A stretch of 45,869 bases of DNA from Agrococcus sp. (GTDB taxonomy: Bacteria; Actinomycetota; Actinomycetes; Actinomycetales; Microbacteriaceae), in NCBI GenBank assembly GCA_031178105.1, contig JAPSJX010000007.1, positions 1 through 45,869 of the forward strand, in the 5' to 3' direction. Positions 30,557 to 38,830 of this stretch are shown in pieces. Position 1 is the first letter of the stretch. Each line of letters opens with the position of its first letter. The position numbers and the translations under genes are program-made. The notes under the pieces were generated by a model. The model was given only the letters and a program-made list of their open reading frames with translations. It did not search any database and had not been told where the DNA came from.

Positions 30557-31639
30557 ATGATCGACCCCCGCCTCGGGCGCGCGCTCGGCACCGTCGTCGA
30601 CCCGGAGATCCGCCGGCCGCTCGTCGAGCTCGACATGATCCCGACCGCGACGCTCGAGGACGGCGTCGCGAGCATCCGGCTCGAGCTGACGGTCGCGGCG
30701 TGCCCGGCGGCTGACCGCATCGAGGCGGATGTGCGGCAGGCCGCCGCGTCGGTGCCCGGCGTCGAGGCCGTCGCCGTCGAGGTCGCCGTGATGGATCCGG
30801 CCCGCCGGCAGGCGCTCGTCGAGCGGCTGCGGGGGTCGCGGCCCGCGCAGTTCGGGCCGGGCACGCTGACGCGCATCATCGCGGTCGCGAGCGGCAAGGG
30901 CGGCGTCGGCAAGTCGACGGTCACCGCCAACCTCGCCGTGGCGCTCGCCGCGCGCGGGCTCGCGGTCGGCGTCATCGACGCGGACGTGCACGGGTACTCG
31001 ATCCCGGCGCTGCTCGGCTGCGATGCGAAGCCGACGCGGGTCGGCGACATGATGATGCCGCCGGAGGCGCACGGCGTGCGGCTGGTGTCGATCGGGATGT
31101 TCGTCGACGGCAACCGCTCGGTCTCGTGGCGCGGGCCGATGCTGCACCGCACGCTGCAGCAGTTCCTCGCCGACGTGTGGTGGGGCGACCTGGACGTGCT
31201 GCTCATCGACATGCCGCCCGGCACCGGCGACGTGGCGATCTCGCTCGGGCAGCTGCTGCCGCACGCGCAGGTGCTGGTCGTGACGACGCCGCAGCGCGCG
31301 GCGGCCGATGTCGCGGAGCGCGCGGCGGAGGTCGCGCGCCAGACCGGTCAGCAGGTGCTCGGCGTGGTCGAGAACATGGCGGGGCTCGCGCAGCCCGACG
31401 GCTCGATCCTCGAGCTCTTCGGCGCGGGGGGCGGCGACGAGGCGGCGCGGCGGCTCGAGGTGCCGCTGCTCGCGCGCATCCCGCTCTCGGTCGCGCTGCG
31501 CGAGGGCGGCGACGCGGGGTCGCCGGTCGTGGCGGCCTCTCCGACCGATCCGGCCGCGGCCGCGGTCATCGCCCTCGCCGGAGCGCTCCGCGGCACCCGC
31601 CCGATCGCGGGCCGGGGCCTCCCCCTCTCCCCCGCCTGA
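30557..31639 (+). CDS. mrp: Mrp/NBP35-type P-loop ATPase (Fe-S carrier)
   Basis: A 360-aa protein: N-terminal MIP18/DUF59 domain (GTVVDPEIRRPLVELDMI), then a deviant Walker A SGKGGVGKST at 112-121, IDADVHGYS, LIDMPPGTGDVAISLGQ and VVTTPQ. It belongs to the family that carries Fe-S clusters to apoproteins. The CxxC that binds the cluster in many homologues is not present: the segment reads VVENMAGLAQPDGSILELFG, as in several actinobacterial Mrps (recall). It follows the DUF1003 gene by 21 bp and is probably in the same operon. Convergent with tatB, 9 bp apart. Confidence 0.9.
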   Translation: MIDPRLGRALGTVVDPEIRRPLVELDMIPTATLEDGVASIRLELTVAACPAADRIEADVRQAAASVPGVEAVAVEVAVMDPARRQALVERLRGSRPAQFGPGTLTRIIAVASGKGGVGKSTVTANLAVALAARGLAVGVIDADVHGYSIPALLGCDAKPTRVGDMMMPPEAHGVRLVSIGMFVDGNRSVSWRGPMLHRTLQQFLADVWWGDLDVLLIDMPPGTGDVAISLGQLLPHAQVLVVTTPQRAAADVAERAAEVARQTGQQVLGVVENMAGLAQPDGSILELFGAGGGDEAARRLEVPLLARIPLSVALREGGDAGSPVVAASPTDPAAAAVIALAGALRGTRPIAGRGLPLSPA

Positions 31640-31648
31640 GCAGGTGGG

Positions 31649-32020
31649 CTACGTGGCCTCGTCGTCGAAGCGCATGGGGCCGCTCGCGCGGCGCGGGACC
31701 CCCGAGACCGTCGCCACCGACGACGCGGCCGCAGCCGTGGCGAAGTCCGGCCGCGGCGGCGGGTCGTCGCGCAGCGCATCCATCACGATCCGCCGGGGGT
31801 CGTACTGCCGCGGGTCGAGCCGGCGCCAGTCGACCTCGTCGAACTCGGGACCCATCTCCTCGCGCATCCGCTCCTTGGCGCCGCCGGCCAGATCGCGGAG
31901 GCCGCGCACGAGGGCACCGAGCCGCTCGGCGAGCGCAGGCAGCCGCTCGGGGCCGATGAGGAGGGCCGCGAGCACTGCGATGATCAGCAGCTTGTCGAGG
32001 GTGATGCCTGCGAGGGACAC
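31649..32020 (-). CDS. tatB: Sec-independent translocase protein TatB
   Basis: A 123-aa TatB: one N-terminal helix (about residues 3-21, LAGITLDKLLIIAVLAALL), the conserved GPERLP hinge, an amphipathic helix (LAERLGALVRGLRDLAGGAKERMREEMG) and a charged disordered tail. TatB with TatC binds twin-arginine signal peptides. The GTG start at 32020 is 6 nt after a -10 TACCCT. tatA and tatC are not in the window, as is usual in actinobacteria. Confidence 0.9.
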   Translation of the reverse strand: MSLAGITLDKLLIIAVLAALLIGPERLPALAERLGALVRGLRDLAGGAKERMREEMGPEFDEVDWRRLDPRQYDPRRIVMDALRDDPPPRPDFATAAAASSVATVSGVPRRASGPMRFDDEAT

Positions 32021-32026
32021 GCTCCC

Positions 32027-32032
32027 AGGGTA
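32027..32032 (-). promoter_or_regulatory. -10 box, leaderless promoter of tatB
   Basis: Minus-strand TACCCT (32032-32027), 6 nt (GGGAGC), GTG at 32020. The divergent methyltransferase has TAGTGT at 32084-32089 and a 15-nt leader with GGAGGA. Confidence 0.6.
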
Positions 32033-32104
32033 GTCGAGGCCGACTCGGCGGCGAGCCTGGGAGGGGCGGCCGCCCCGCACGACTAGTGTCGAGGCGGAGG
32101 AACC

Positions 32105-32755
32105 GTGCAGACATCATCGCTCATCGCCAAGTACCTCGACGACCTCGCGAGCGAGGACGAGGTGCTCACCGCCGCGCGCGACGCCTCCGTCGAGCTCGGC
32201 ATCACGCCCATCGCTCCCGCCGTCGGCGCGCAGCTCGCCGCGGTGGCCGCGGCGACGCAGGCCGCCGCCATCCTCGAGGTCGGCACCGGCGCCGGCGTCA
32301 GCGGGCTCTGGCTGCTGCGCGGCGCGCCCACGGCGACGCTCACGTCGATCGACACCGAGCTCGACCACCAGCAGCATGCCCGCGCGGCGTTCGCGAAGGC
32401 CGGCATCCCCGTCACCCGCGCGCGGCTCATCACCGGCAAGGCCCGCGACGTGCTGCCGCGCATGAACGAGTCGAGCTACGACATCGTGCTCATCGACGCC
32501 GACCAGGCCGGGATGCTCGAGTACGTCGAGCACGCCCTCGCCCTCGTGCGCGTCGGCGGCTCGGTGCTCGTCGCCCACGCCCTGCTCGGCGGCAAGGTCG
32601 CCGACCCGGCGCAGCGCGACGACGCCGCCGCGGACGTGCGCGCGCTGCTCAAGGAGCTCGCGACGAGCGACGCGGTGCAGGCCGCGGTCTCGCCCGTCGG
32701 CGACGGGCTGCTGCAGATCGTCCGCAAGCCCGAGCCTGCCGCGCCGCAGCGCTAG
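32105..32755 (+). CDS. class I SAM-dependent O-methyltransferase
   Basis: A 216-aa methyltransferase of the cation-dependent catechol/caffeoyl-CoA type (Rv1220c homologue). SAM motif I is LEVGTGAGVSGLWLL, the acidic loop SIDTELDHQQHARAAF, and the metal/active-site strand IVLIDADQAG. The Asp and Asn usual later in metal-dependent members are less clear (VLVAHALLGGKVAD), so metal use is uncertain. Substrate unknown. GTG start with GGAGGA 3-8 nt upstream. Divergent from tatB, the same pairing as near sigE-tatB in mycobacteria (recall). Confidence 0.85.
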   Translation: MQTSSLIAKYLDDLASEDEVLTAARDASVELGITPIAPAVGAQLAAVAAATQAAAILEVGTGAGVSGLWLLRGAPTATLTSIDTELDHQQHARAAFAKAGIPVTRARLITGKARDVLPRMNESSYDIVLIDADQAGMLEYVEHALALVRVGGSVLVAHALLGGKVADPAQRDDAAADVRALLKELATSDAVQAAVSPVGDGLLQIVRKPEPAAPQR

Positions 32756-32771
32756 GTCCGAGACGCGCGAA

Positions 32772-32821
32772 CGGGGCCGTCCGTCGTGGATCGACCCCGC
32801 TCAGCTCGGCCAGAGCGGCCG
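32772..32821. terminator. weak hairpins between convergent genes
   Basis: CGGGG (32772-32776) with CCCCG (32795-32799), and CGGCC (32807-32811) with GGCCG (32817-32821) around a 5-nt loop. Short stems; position between two convergent stop codons is the main support. Confidence 0.3.
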
Positions 32822-32828
32822 GCAGCGA

Positions 32829-33002
32829 TCAAGCGGTGACGACGACCTCGCCCAGCGCCTTGTGGAGGGCTGCAGCTTCCGCGTCGTTGACGGAGACCAC
32901 GAGGCGTCCGCCGCCCTCGAGAGGGACGCGGACGACGATGACCCGACCCTCCTTGACGGCCTCGAGCGGTCCATCTCCGGTGCGTGGTTTCATGGCGGCC
33001 AT
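32829..33002 (-). CDS. DUF3117 family small protein
   Basis: A 57-aa protein, MAAMKPRTGDGPLEAVKEGR followed by a beta-rich core (IVVRVPLEGGGRLVVSVND) and a short helix, ending VVVTA. This is the highly conserved actinobacterial DUF3117 (M. tuberculosis Rv1211). Function unknown; its size and near invariance suggest binding to a large core complex. The longer reading frame around it is noise. ATG at 33002 with AAAGGGGTG about 6 nt upstream. Confidence 0.9.
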   Translation of the reverse strand: MAAMKPRTGDGPLEAVKEGRVIVVRVPLEGGGRLVVSVNDAEAAALHKALGEVVVTA

Positions 33003-33067
33003 GGAGGCACCCCTTTCGTTCGCGGCTACTGGGGACATTGTCTCATGTTCTGTCGACGTGTCGCTCG

Positions 33068-34273
33068 CTACGGCACCGTCCAGTCGGCGCCGTTCACGTG
33101 CCAGCAGAACCAGATCCACACCGGCTGCAGCACGATGCACGCGCCGAGCAGCATCGCCCTCGCCCAGGCGGGTCGCAGCGCCGCCAGCATCGCCGCCGCC
33201 GGGAAGATCGGCATGAGCAGCCGCCAGGTCGACGACTGCGGGAACCACACCGCCGCCAGGTAGAGCAGGTACGCGATCGTCCAGAGCCGCGGCTCGAGCG
33301 CCACGCCCCGCCGCCACGGTCCCGCGAGCAGCGCGACCGCCGCTGCGACGATGCCCACGAGCCACAGCGGCCACCACGCGCCGAACCACCACTCGAGGCC
33401 GATGGGCCAGGGCGTCAGCGGCACGAGCTCCTGCCTGCCGATGTACGCCGAGCGCCAGCTCAGCTCGGTCTCGACGTAGGCGGTGGTGCTGCCGGTCACG
33501 ACGGTGCAGGCGATCAGCCAGCCGAAGCCCCAGAGCGCGCTCCACATCCCGAGGCCCGCGAGCATCCGCCGTTCCGCCACCGGGAACGACGCGCGATCGC
33601 CCCGGAGGCGGATGAGGAACCACAGGCCGAGCGCGAGCGCGAACGCGAGGCCCCCGGGCCGGGTGAGCGACAGCACCGGCAGCAGGACCCACAGCCACGG
33701 CCATGCGCGCAGGCGCCAGGCGAGCAGCGCACCGGCGACGAGCAGGAGGAAGAGCGACTCGGCGTAGCCGAGCTGGAGGACGGGCGCGGTCGGCGACAGC
33801 AGCACGATCGCCAGCGCGAAGCGCTCCCGCCCCGGCGCGATGTCGGCGAACAGCCGGTAGGCGACGAGCGCGAAGGCGAGCGATGCGACCACGGACAGCA
33901 GCACCGCGGCGGCCTCCCACGGGAGCCCGACCAGGGTGAGGAGCCGCGCCACCATGGGGAAGACCGGCATGAACGCCCACGCGTTCTCGCCGACGTGCCC
34001 GTCGTCGGTGATCGGCAGCTCCGACGGGTAGCCCTGCACCGACACGATGAAGTACCAGTGGGCGTCCCACATCGTCGAGTAGTCGAGCAGGTCGGGGCCC
34101 GCGGGCGTCCACGAGCTGGCCTCCTGCCGCCCGGCGAAGGCGGCGAGGAACGCGGTGCTGACGAGCCGCGAGACGAGCCACAGCGCAGCGGGCCAGAGCC
34201 ACCAGCGCTCCGCGCCCGCCTCGCGGAGCGCGGCGAGCGTCGAGCGGCGCTCGGTCAGGCCGGGGACAGCCAC
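33068..34273 (-). CDS. PIG-V-like polyprenyl-dependent mannosyltransferase (GT-C fold)
   Basis: A 401-aa integral membrane protein with about nine to ten helices. The first external loop carries DYSTMWDAHWYFIVSVQGYP, which holds the acidic Asp and WDxxWY pattern of GT-C glycosyltransferases, and a second AWAFMPVFPMVARL segment is typical of the PIG-V (GT76-like) group. It probably adds a mannose from a lipid-linked donor to a cell-envelope glycan; acceptor unknown. The start overlaps the dapE stop by 19 bp, so it is co-transcribed with dapE. GTG start, least certain end of the model. Confidence 0.75.
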   Translation of the reverse strand: MAVPGLTERRSTLAALREAGAERWWLWPAALWLVSRLVSTAFLAAFAGRQEASSWTPAGPDLLDYSTMWDAHWYFIVSVQGYPSELPITDDGHVGENAWAFMPVFPMVARLLTLVGLPWEAAAVLLSVVASLAFALVAYRLFADIAPGRERFALAIVLLSPTAPVLQLGYAESLFLLLVAGALLAWRLRAWPWLWVLLPVLSLTRPGGLAFALALGLWFLIRLRGDRASFPVAERRMLAGLGMWSALWGFGWLIACTVVTGSTTAYVETELSWRSAYIGRQELVPLTPWPIGLEWWFGAWWPLWLVGIVAAAVALLAGPWRRGVALEPRLWTIAYLLYLAAVWFPQSSTWRLLMPIFPAAAMLAALRPAWARAMLLGACIVLQPVWIWFCWHVNGADWTVP

Positions 34274-35337
34274 GCGCGGAGGCTGTCCTCGGTCGCGACG
34301 ATCTGCGCGACAGGCACCGACTCGTCGTCCGCGTGCGCCTTCGAGGGGTCACCGGGGCCGAAGTTGACGGCAGGGATGCCGAGGCCCCAGAACCGCGAGA
34401 CGTCCGTCCATCCGTACTTCGGCTGCGGCGTCACGCCGACCGCCGCGATGAACTCCTGCGCGAGCGGCGCGTCGAGCCCGGGCCGGGCGCCCGGCGCCGC
34501 GTCGACGATGCGCACGTCGAAGCCCTCGAACAGCTCGACGACGTGGGCGGTCGCCTCGTCCAGCGTGCGCGAGGGCGCGAAGCGGTAGTTGACCTGCACG
34601 ACGCACTCGTCGGGGATCACGTTCGTCGCGACGCCCCCGGAGATCGTCACGGCGTTGAGGCCCTCGCGGTAGACGAGCCCCTCCACCTCGATCTGCCGCG
34701 GACGATACGACTGCAGCACCTGCAGCACCTCTGCCGCGTCGTGGATGGCGTTGTGCCCCACCCACGCGCGCGCTGAGTGCGCGCGCACGCCGCGCGTGCG
34801 GATCTCGGCACGCAGCGTGCCGTTGCAGCCGCCCTCGATGTGCCCGTTGGAGGGCTCGCCGAGGATCGCGAAGTCGCCCTGCATGAGCTCGGGGCGCGCC
34901 TCGGCGAGCAGTCGCAGGCCGTTCTGCTCCTCGCCGACCTCCTCGTGGTCGTACCAGATCCAGGTCAGGTCGACCACGGGCTCCGAGAGCTCGGCGGCGA
35001 GCTTGAGCTGCACGGCCACGCCCGCCTTCATGTCGACGGTGCCGCGACCCCAGATGTGCGGCTCGCCGTCGACCTCGATGTCGCGGGTGGGCAGGTTGTC
35101 GTTGATCGGCACGGTGTCGATGTGGCCGGCGATGACGACGCGACGCTCGCGGCCGAGCTCCGTGCGGGCGACGACGGTGTCGCCGACGCGCGTGACCGCC
35201 AGGTGCGGCACGGCGCGCATCGCTGCCTCGATCGCGTCGGCGAGCGGTCCCTCGCGGTCCGAGACGGAGTCGATGTCGCAGAGCGCGCGGGTGAGCGCAG
35301 CGCTCGTCGCCGTCAGGTCGAGCGTCGGGGCAGCCAT
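34255..35337 (-). CDS. dapE: succinyl-diaminopimelate desuccinylase
   Basis: A 360-aa M20 metallopeptidase that removes succinate from N-succinyl-LL-diaminopimelate in lysine and peptidoglycan synthesis. Metal ligands: GHIDTVP, GRGTVDMKAG, YDHEEVGEEQNG (catalytic Glu and ligand), GEPSNG and the C-terminal FGPGDPSKAHADDE. Substrate motifs GWTDVSRFW and GHNAIHDAAEVL match actinobacterial DapE. ATG at 35337, 7 nt after a -10 TAGGCT shared in part with dapD. Transcribed away from dapD and followed by the mannosyltransferase gene. Confidence 0.93.
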   Translation of the reverse strand: MAAPTLDLTATSAALTRALCDIDSVSDREGPLADAIEAAMRAVPHLAVTRVGDTVVARTELGRERRVVIAGHIDTVPINDNLPTRDIEVDGEPHIWGRGTVDMKAGVAVQLKLAAELSEPVVDLTWIWYDHEEVGEEQNGLRLLAEARPELMQGDFAILGEPSNGHIEGGCNGTLRAEIRTRGVRAHSARAWVGHNAIHDAAEVLQVLQSYRPRQIEVEGLVYREGLNAVTISGGVATNVIPDECVVQVNYRFAPSRTLDEATAHVVELFEGFDVRIVDAAPGARPGLDAPLAQEFIAAVGVTPQPKYGWTDVSRFWGLGIPAVNFGPGDPSKAHADDESVPVAQIVATEDSLRAWLSPA

Positions 35338-35344
35338 GCGCCCA

Positions 35345-35354
35345 AGCCTAGACT
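35345..35354. promoter_or_regulatory. bidirectional dapE-dapD promoter with overlapping -10 boxes
   Basis: AGCCTAGACT reads TAGACT on plus (35349-35354), 6 nt before the dapD ATG, and TAGGCT on minus (35350-35345), 7 nt before the dapE ATG. The two hexamers share the central TA. Only 23 bp separate the start codons, so both mRNAs are leaderless and open the same DNA. Confidence 0.75.
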
Positions 35355-35360
35355 TGGAGC

Positions 35361-36281
35361 ATGGCTCGCCCCGCACACGGACATGCGCTCGTCACCGTCT
35401 TCGAGGGCCGGGTGCTCGACGCGTGGTTCCCCTCCCCCGCGCTCGGCTCGCCGAGCGGCGACGAGGCGTTGATGGGCGGCGGCAGTTTGGGCGACCAGGC
35501 CGGCCCGGTGCCCGCTCGCGGCGTCGTGCTCGAGCACCGACACGTCGAGATCGACCTGGATGCGGCTCCTGCGTCGACCGAGGACGCGTACCTGCGCCTC
35601 CACCTGCTCAGCCACCGCCTGGTGCAGCCGAACACGATCAACCTGGACGGGATCTTCGCCGCCCTCCCGATCGTCGCGTGGACGAACGCCGGGGCCGTCG
35701 ACCCCGAGTGGGCTGCCGCCAACCGCGTGGCGCTGCAGCGCGCGGGCATCCAGGTGCAGCTCGTCGACCGGTTCCCGCGCATGACCGACTTCGTCGTCCC
35801 GGATGGCGTCCGCATCGGCGACGCGTCGCGCATCCGGCTGGGCGCCCACCTCGCGCCCGGCACCGTCGTGATGCACGAGGGCTTCGTGAACTTCAACGCC
35901 GGCACGCTCGGCACCTCGATGGTCGAGGGCCGCATCTCGCAGGGCGTCGTGGTCGGCGACGGCAGCGACATCGGCGGCGGCGCCTCGATCATGGGCACGC
36001 TCTCGGGCGGGGGCAAGGAGCGGGTGCAGCTGGGCTCGCGCGTGCTGCTCGGCGCGAACGCCGGCGTCGGCATCTCGATCGGCGACGACTCGGTCGTCGA
36101 GGCGGGCCTCTACGTCACCGCCGGCACGAAGGTGACGCTCGTGCCGTCCGGTGAGACGGTGAAGGCCGTCGAGCTCTCGGGGGCTCCCGGGCTGCTGTTC
36201 CGCCGCAACTCGGTCTCGGGCGCGGTCGAGGTCGTCGCGCGCGACGGCAGCGGCGTCGAGCTGAACGCCCTCCTCCACTAG
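35361..36281 (+). CDS. dapD: tetrahydrodipicolinate N-succinyltransferase
   Basis: A 306-aa left-handed beta-helix acyltransferase that transfers succinate from succinyl-CoA to tetrahydrodipicolinate. The hexapeptide-repeat core covers about residues 150-255 ([50 protein letters not shown]). The long actinobacterial N-terminal domain with [21 protein letters not shown] is present, as in M. tuberculosis DapD (Rv1201c). Divergent from dapE through one shared promoter. Leaderless ATG. Confidence 0.93.
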   Translation: MARPAHGHALVTVFEGRVLDAWFPSPALGSPSGDEALMGGGSLGDQAGPVPARGVVLEHRHVEIDLDAAPASTEDAYLRLHLLSHRLVQPNTINLDGIFAALPIVAWTNAGAVDPEWAAANRVALQRAGIQVQLVDRFPRMTDFVVPDGVRIGDASRIRLGAHLAPGTVVMHEGFVNFNAGTLGTSMVEGRISQGVVVGDGSDIGGGASIMGTLSGGGKERVQLGSRVLLGANAGVGISIGDDSVVEAGLYVTAGTKVTLVPSGETVKAVELSGAPGLLFRRNSVSGAVEVVARDGSGVELNALLH

Positions 36282-36293
36282 GCGGATCCGCGG

Positions 36294-36309
36294 TCCGCCG
36301 AAGGGCGGA
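36294..36309 (+). terminator. short hairpin after dapD
   Basis: TCCGCC-GAAG-GGCGGA, a 6-bp stem with a GNRA-like tetraloop, 12 bp after the dapD stop; GCGGATCCGC lies just before it. Confidence 0.45.
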
Positions 36310-36331
36310 GGCGGCCGCTCACGCGCGCTGG

Positions 36332-36337
36332 CAGGCT
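36332..36337 (+). promoter_or_regulatory. possible -10 box of ABC transporter operon
   Basis: CAGGCT, 6 nt (GGAGGC), ATG at 36344. The first base departs from T, but spacing matches the other leaderless genes; GGAGG may instead act as a ribosome site. Confidence 0.4.
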
Positions 36338-36343
36338 GGAGGC

Positions 36344-37141
36344 ATGATCCCGGAGCCCCCGCCGACACCCCCGCACGCGCCGCCCGCGCTAGAGCTCGTG
36401 CAGCTCGCGAAGCGGTTCGGCCAGAAGATCGCGGTCGACGGGCTCAGCCTCACCGTGCCGCAGGGCTCGATGTTCGGCCTCGTCGGCCCGAACGGCGCCG
36501 GCAAGACGACGACGCTCTCGATGGCGACCGGGCTGCTGCGGCCCGACCACGGCGCGGCCGTCGTGCTCGGTCACGACGTGTGGCGCGATCCGGCTGCCGC
36601 GAAGGCGCGGATGGGCGTGCTGCCCGACGGGGTGCACCTCTTCGACCGGCTGACCGGGGCCGAGCTGCTGCGCTACAACGGCCTGCTGCGGTCGATGCCG
36701 GAGGCCGACGTGACGGCGCGCGCCGCCGACCTGCTGGCCGCGCTCGACCTGGCCGGCACCGCCGGCACCGCGGTCGCCGACTACTCGGCCGGGATGCGCA
36801 AGAAGATCGCGCTCGCGTGCGCGCTCATCCACGCCCCCCGGCTGCTGCTCCTCGACGAGCCGTTCGAGGCCGTGGATCCCGTCTCCGGCGAGGCGATCCG
36901 GGCGATCCTGCGCGACTTCGTCGCCTCCGGCGGCACCGTCGTGCTCTCCAGCCACGTGATGGAGCTCGTCGAGTCGCTGTGCGACCGGGTCGCGGTGGTG
37001 GCCGACGGGCGGCTGGTGGCGACCGGCAGCCTCGACGAGGTGCGCGCGGGCTCGACGCTCCAGCACCGCTTCGTCGAGCTCGTCGGTCGGCAGGCGGGCG
37101 AGCCGGAGGGGCTGCCGTGGCTGCGCACCTCCTCGCGCTGA
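36344..37141 (+). CDS. ABC transporter ATP-binding protein
   Basis: A 265-aa nucleotide-binding subunit of the ABC-2/CcmA-like group. Walker A GPNGAGKTTT (about residues 47-56), a variant signature DYSAGMRKKIALACAL in place of LSGGQ, Walker B LLLLDEPFEAVDPVSG, and the H-loop VVLSSHVMELVE. The first 15 residues are Pro-rich. It powers the permease encoded next, whose GTG start lies 25 bp inside this gene. Substrate unknown; DYSAGM is usual for exporters of this group. Confidence 0.9.
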   Translation: MIPEPPPTPPHAPPALELVQLAKRFGQKIAVDGLSLTVPQGSMFGLVGPNGAGKTTTLSMATGLLRPDHGAAVVLGHDVWRDPAAAKARMGVLPDGVHLFDRLTGAELLRYNGLLRSMPEADVTARAADLLAALDLAGTAGTAVADYSAGMRKKIALACALIHAPRLLLLDEPFEAVDPVSGEAIRAILRDFVASGGTVVLSSHVMELVESLCDRVAVVADGRLVATGSLDEVRAGSTLQHRFVELVGRQAGEPEGLPWLRTSSR

Positions 37142-38718
37142 GGTTCCGGCTGCTGGTCGGCAGCCTGCGGCAGAGCCCCTGGGCGATCGTCGCGCTCGTC
37201 GTGACCGTGCTCGGGGCGATCTCGCTGCTCGGCTCGACGCTCGCGGGGGCGGTCGCGGTTCGTGCGCTGCTGCCCGAGCTGGGGCCCGCCGCGGCCGTCG
37301 TCGGCGGGGCGGTGCTCGTGCTGGCGCTCACCGCCGTCACGGTGCTCATCGGCACGAGCGATCCGCTCGCCGCCGAGCGCTTCAGCCTGCTGCCCCTCCG
37401 CGTGCGGGCGCTCCGGCGCGGACTGCTCGTCGCCTCGGTGCTGGATCCGTGGGTGGTGGTGGGCGTGCTCGGCACCACCATCGGGATGGTCGTCTGGTCG
37501 ACCTCCGGGCTCGCGCTCGCGACGGCGGTCGCGGTGCTGCCGATCGCCGTCGCCACTGCCGTGCTCGTGCCTCGCGCGATCGCCGACCTGCTCGCGCGGC
37601 AGCTGGCGAGCAAGGGCGCCCGCGACGCGATGGCGATCGTGCTGGTCGTCGCGGTCCTGGGCCTCACCGTGGGCGTGCAGCTGCTCGCGAGCGGCGTCCG
37701 GGCGATCACCGACGTCGCGCGCGTGCTCGAGACGGCGGCGGGTGTGCTCGCCTGGACGCCCATCGGCGCGGCCTTCGACCTGCCGCGGGCGATCGCCGCG
37801 GGGGCATGGCCCGAAGCCGCCGCGAAGCTCGCGATCGCGCTCGCCACCGTCGGTCTCGCGTGGTGGGGCTGGGGACGGCTGCTCGGCGAGCGGCTCACGC
37901 ACCCGATCGTGCTGCGCGGCGGCGGGCGGGTGCGCGAGGGCCGTCTGCTCGACCGCCTGCTCCCCGCGACGCCGGCAGGCGCGATCGCCGCGCGCAGCAT
38001 CCGCTATCGCCGGCGCGACGTCCGCCACCTCATGAACGTCATCGCAGCGCTCCTGGTGCCCGCGGTCGTCGGAGGGATGCAGCTCGTCGGGATCGTCGAC
38101 GTCGACGTCGACGGCACGCGGCTGCCCCTCGACGGTCTCGCGCTGCTGCCGGTGCTCATGGCCTTCGTCGCCGCGGCGATCGTGCAGATCGACCTCGCCT
38201 ACGACAGCAGCGCGTTCGCGTGGCACCTGCTCACCGGCGTGCGCGGCGCGGACGACCGCGCCGGCAGGTTGCTCGGCATCGCGGTCGTCTACGTGCCGAC
38301 GCTCCTGCTGACCGCGGTGCTCGCGACCTGGGCGAGCGGGCGCTGGGACCTGCTGCCCGCCAGCGTCGGCTGCGGGCTCGGCACTTTCCTGCTGCTCGCG
38401 GGCGTCATGCTGTGGCTGGGCGTGCTGCTGCCCGGCGAGGCGCCGGCGCCCGGCTCCAACCCGCTCGGGAGGGGCTCCTCCGGCGGCATCCAGTCCCTCG
38501 CCGGCATCGCGCTGTCGCTGCCGATGCTCGGCACGGTCGGCGCGCCCTGCATCGGGCTCGCGATCGCCGCGATCTGGATCCCCTGGCTCGGCTGGCTGAG
38601 CCTCGCGGTCGGCCTCGCCGTGGCGGCCCTCTCGGCGTGGTTCGGCATCCGCGTCGGCGGCGCCGCGCTCGACCGGCGGGGCCCCGAGGTGCTCGCGCAC
38701 GTGTCGAAGGCGGCCTAG
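37117..38718 (+). CDS. ABC transporter permease
   Basis: A 533-aa membrane protein with about 12-14 helices, the membrane partner of the preceding ATPase. It opens VAAHLLALRFRLLVGSLRQSP, then alternates long hydrophobic segments with short loops; a soluble-looking region follows residue 265 (LGERLTHPIVLRGGGRVREG). It resembles large ABC-2 permeases found in actinobacteria with unknown substrate. The GTG at 37117 was chosen because GGAGGGG lies 5 nt upstream, within the ATPase gene; frame further upstream is Arg-rich noise. Confidence 0.82.
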   Translation: MAAHLLALRFRLLVGSLRQSPWAIVALVVTVLGAISLLGSTLAGAVAVRALLPELGPAAAVVGGAVLVLALTAVTVLIGTSDPLAAERFSLLPLRVRALRRGLLVASVLDPWVVVGVLGTTIGMVVWSTSGLALATAVAVLPIAVATAVLVPRAIADLLARQLASKGARDAMAIVLVVAVLGLTVGVQLLASGVRAITDVARVLETAAGVLAWTPIGAAFDLPRAIAAGAWPEAAAKLAIALATVGLAWWGWGRLLGERLTHPIVLRGGGRVREGRLLDRLLPATPAGAIAARSIRYRRRDVRHLMNVIAALLVPAVVGGMQLVGIVDVDVDGTRLPLDGLALLPVLMAFVAAAIVQIDLAYDSSAFAWHLLTGVRGADDRAGRLLGIAVVYVPTLLLTAVLATWASGRWDLLPASVGCGLGTFLLLAGVMLWLGVLLPGEAPAPGSNPLGRGSSGGIQSLAGIALSLPMLGTVGAPCIGLAIAAIWIPWLGWLSLAVGLAVAALSAWFGIRVGGAALDRRGPEVLAHVSKAA

Positions 38719-38729
38719 CGGTCACGCAC

Positions 38730-38784
38730 GGAGGCGGAATCGGCCTCCCGCGCACGAGCGGAGGCGCGATCGTCCTCCGCTCGT
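38730..38784. terminator. double hairpin between convergent ABC permease and purine permease genes
   Basis: GGAGGC (38730-38735) pairs with GCCTCC (38743-38748), then ACGAGCGGAGG (38754-38764) pairs perfectly with CCTCCGCTCGT (38774-38784) over a 9-nt loop. The block repeats the CGGAGG motif on both strands. The rest of the 112-bp gap shows nothing else. Confidence 0.6.
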
Positions 38785-38830
38785 GAGATCTCCTCCGTCC
38801 GTGCACCGGGCGAAGGCCGCCCGTGCCGGC

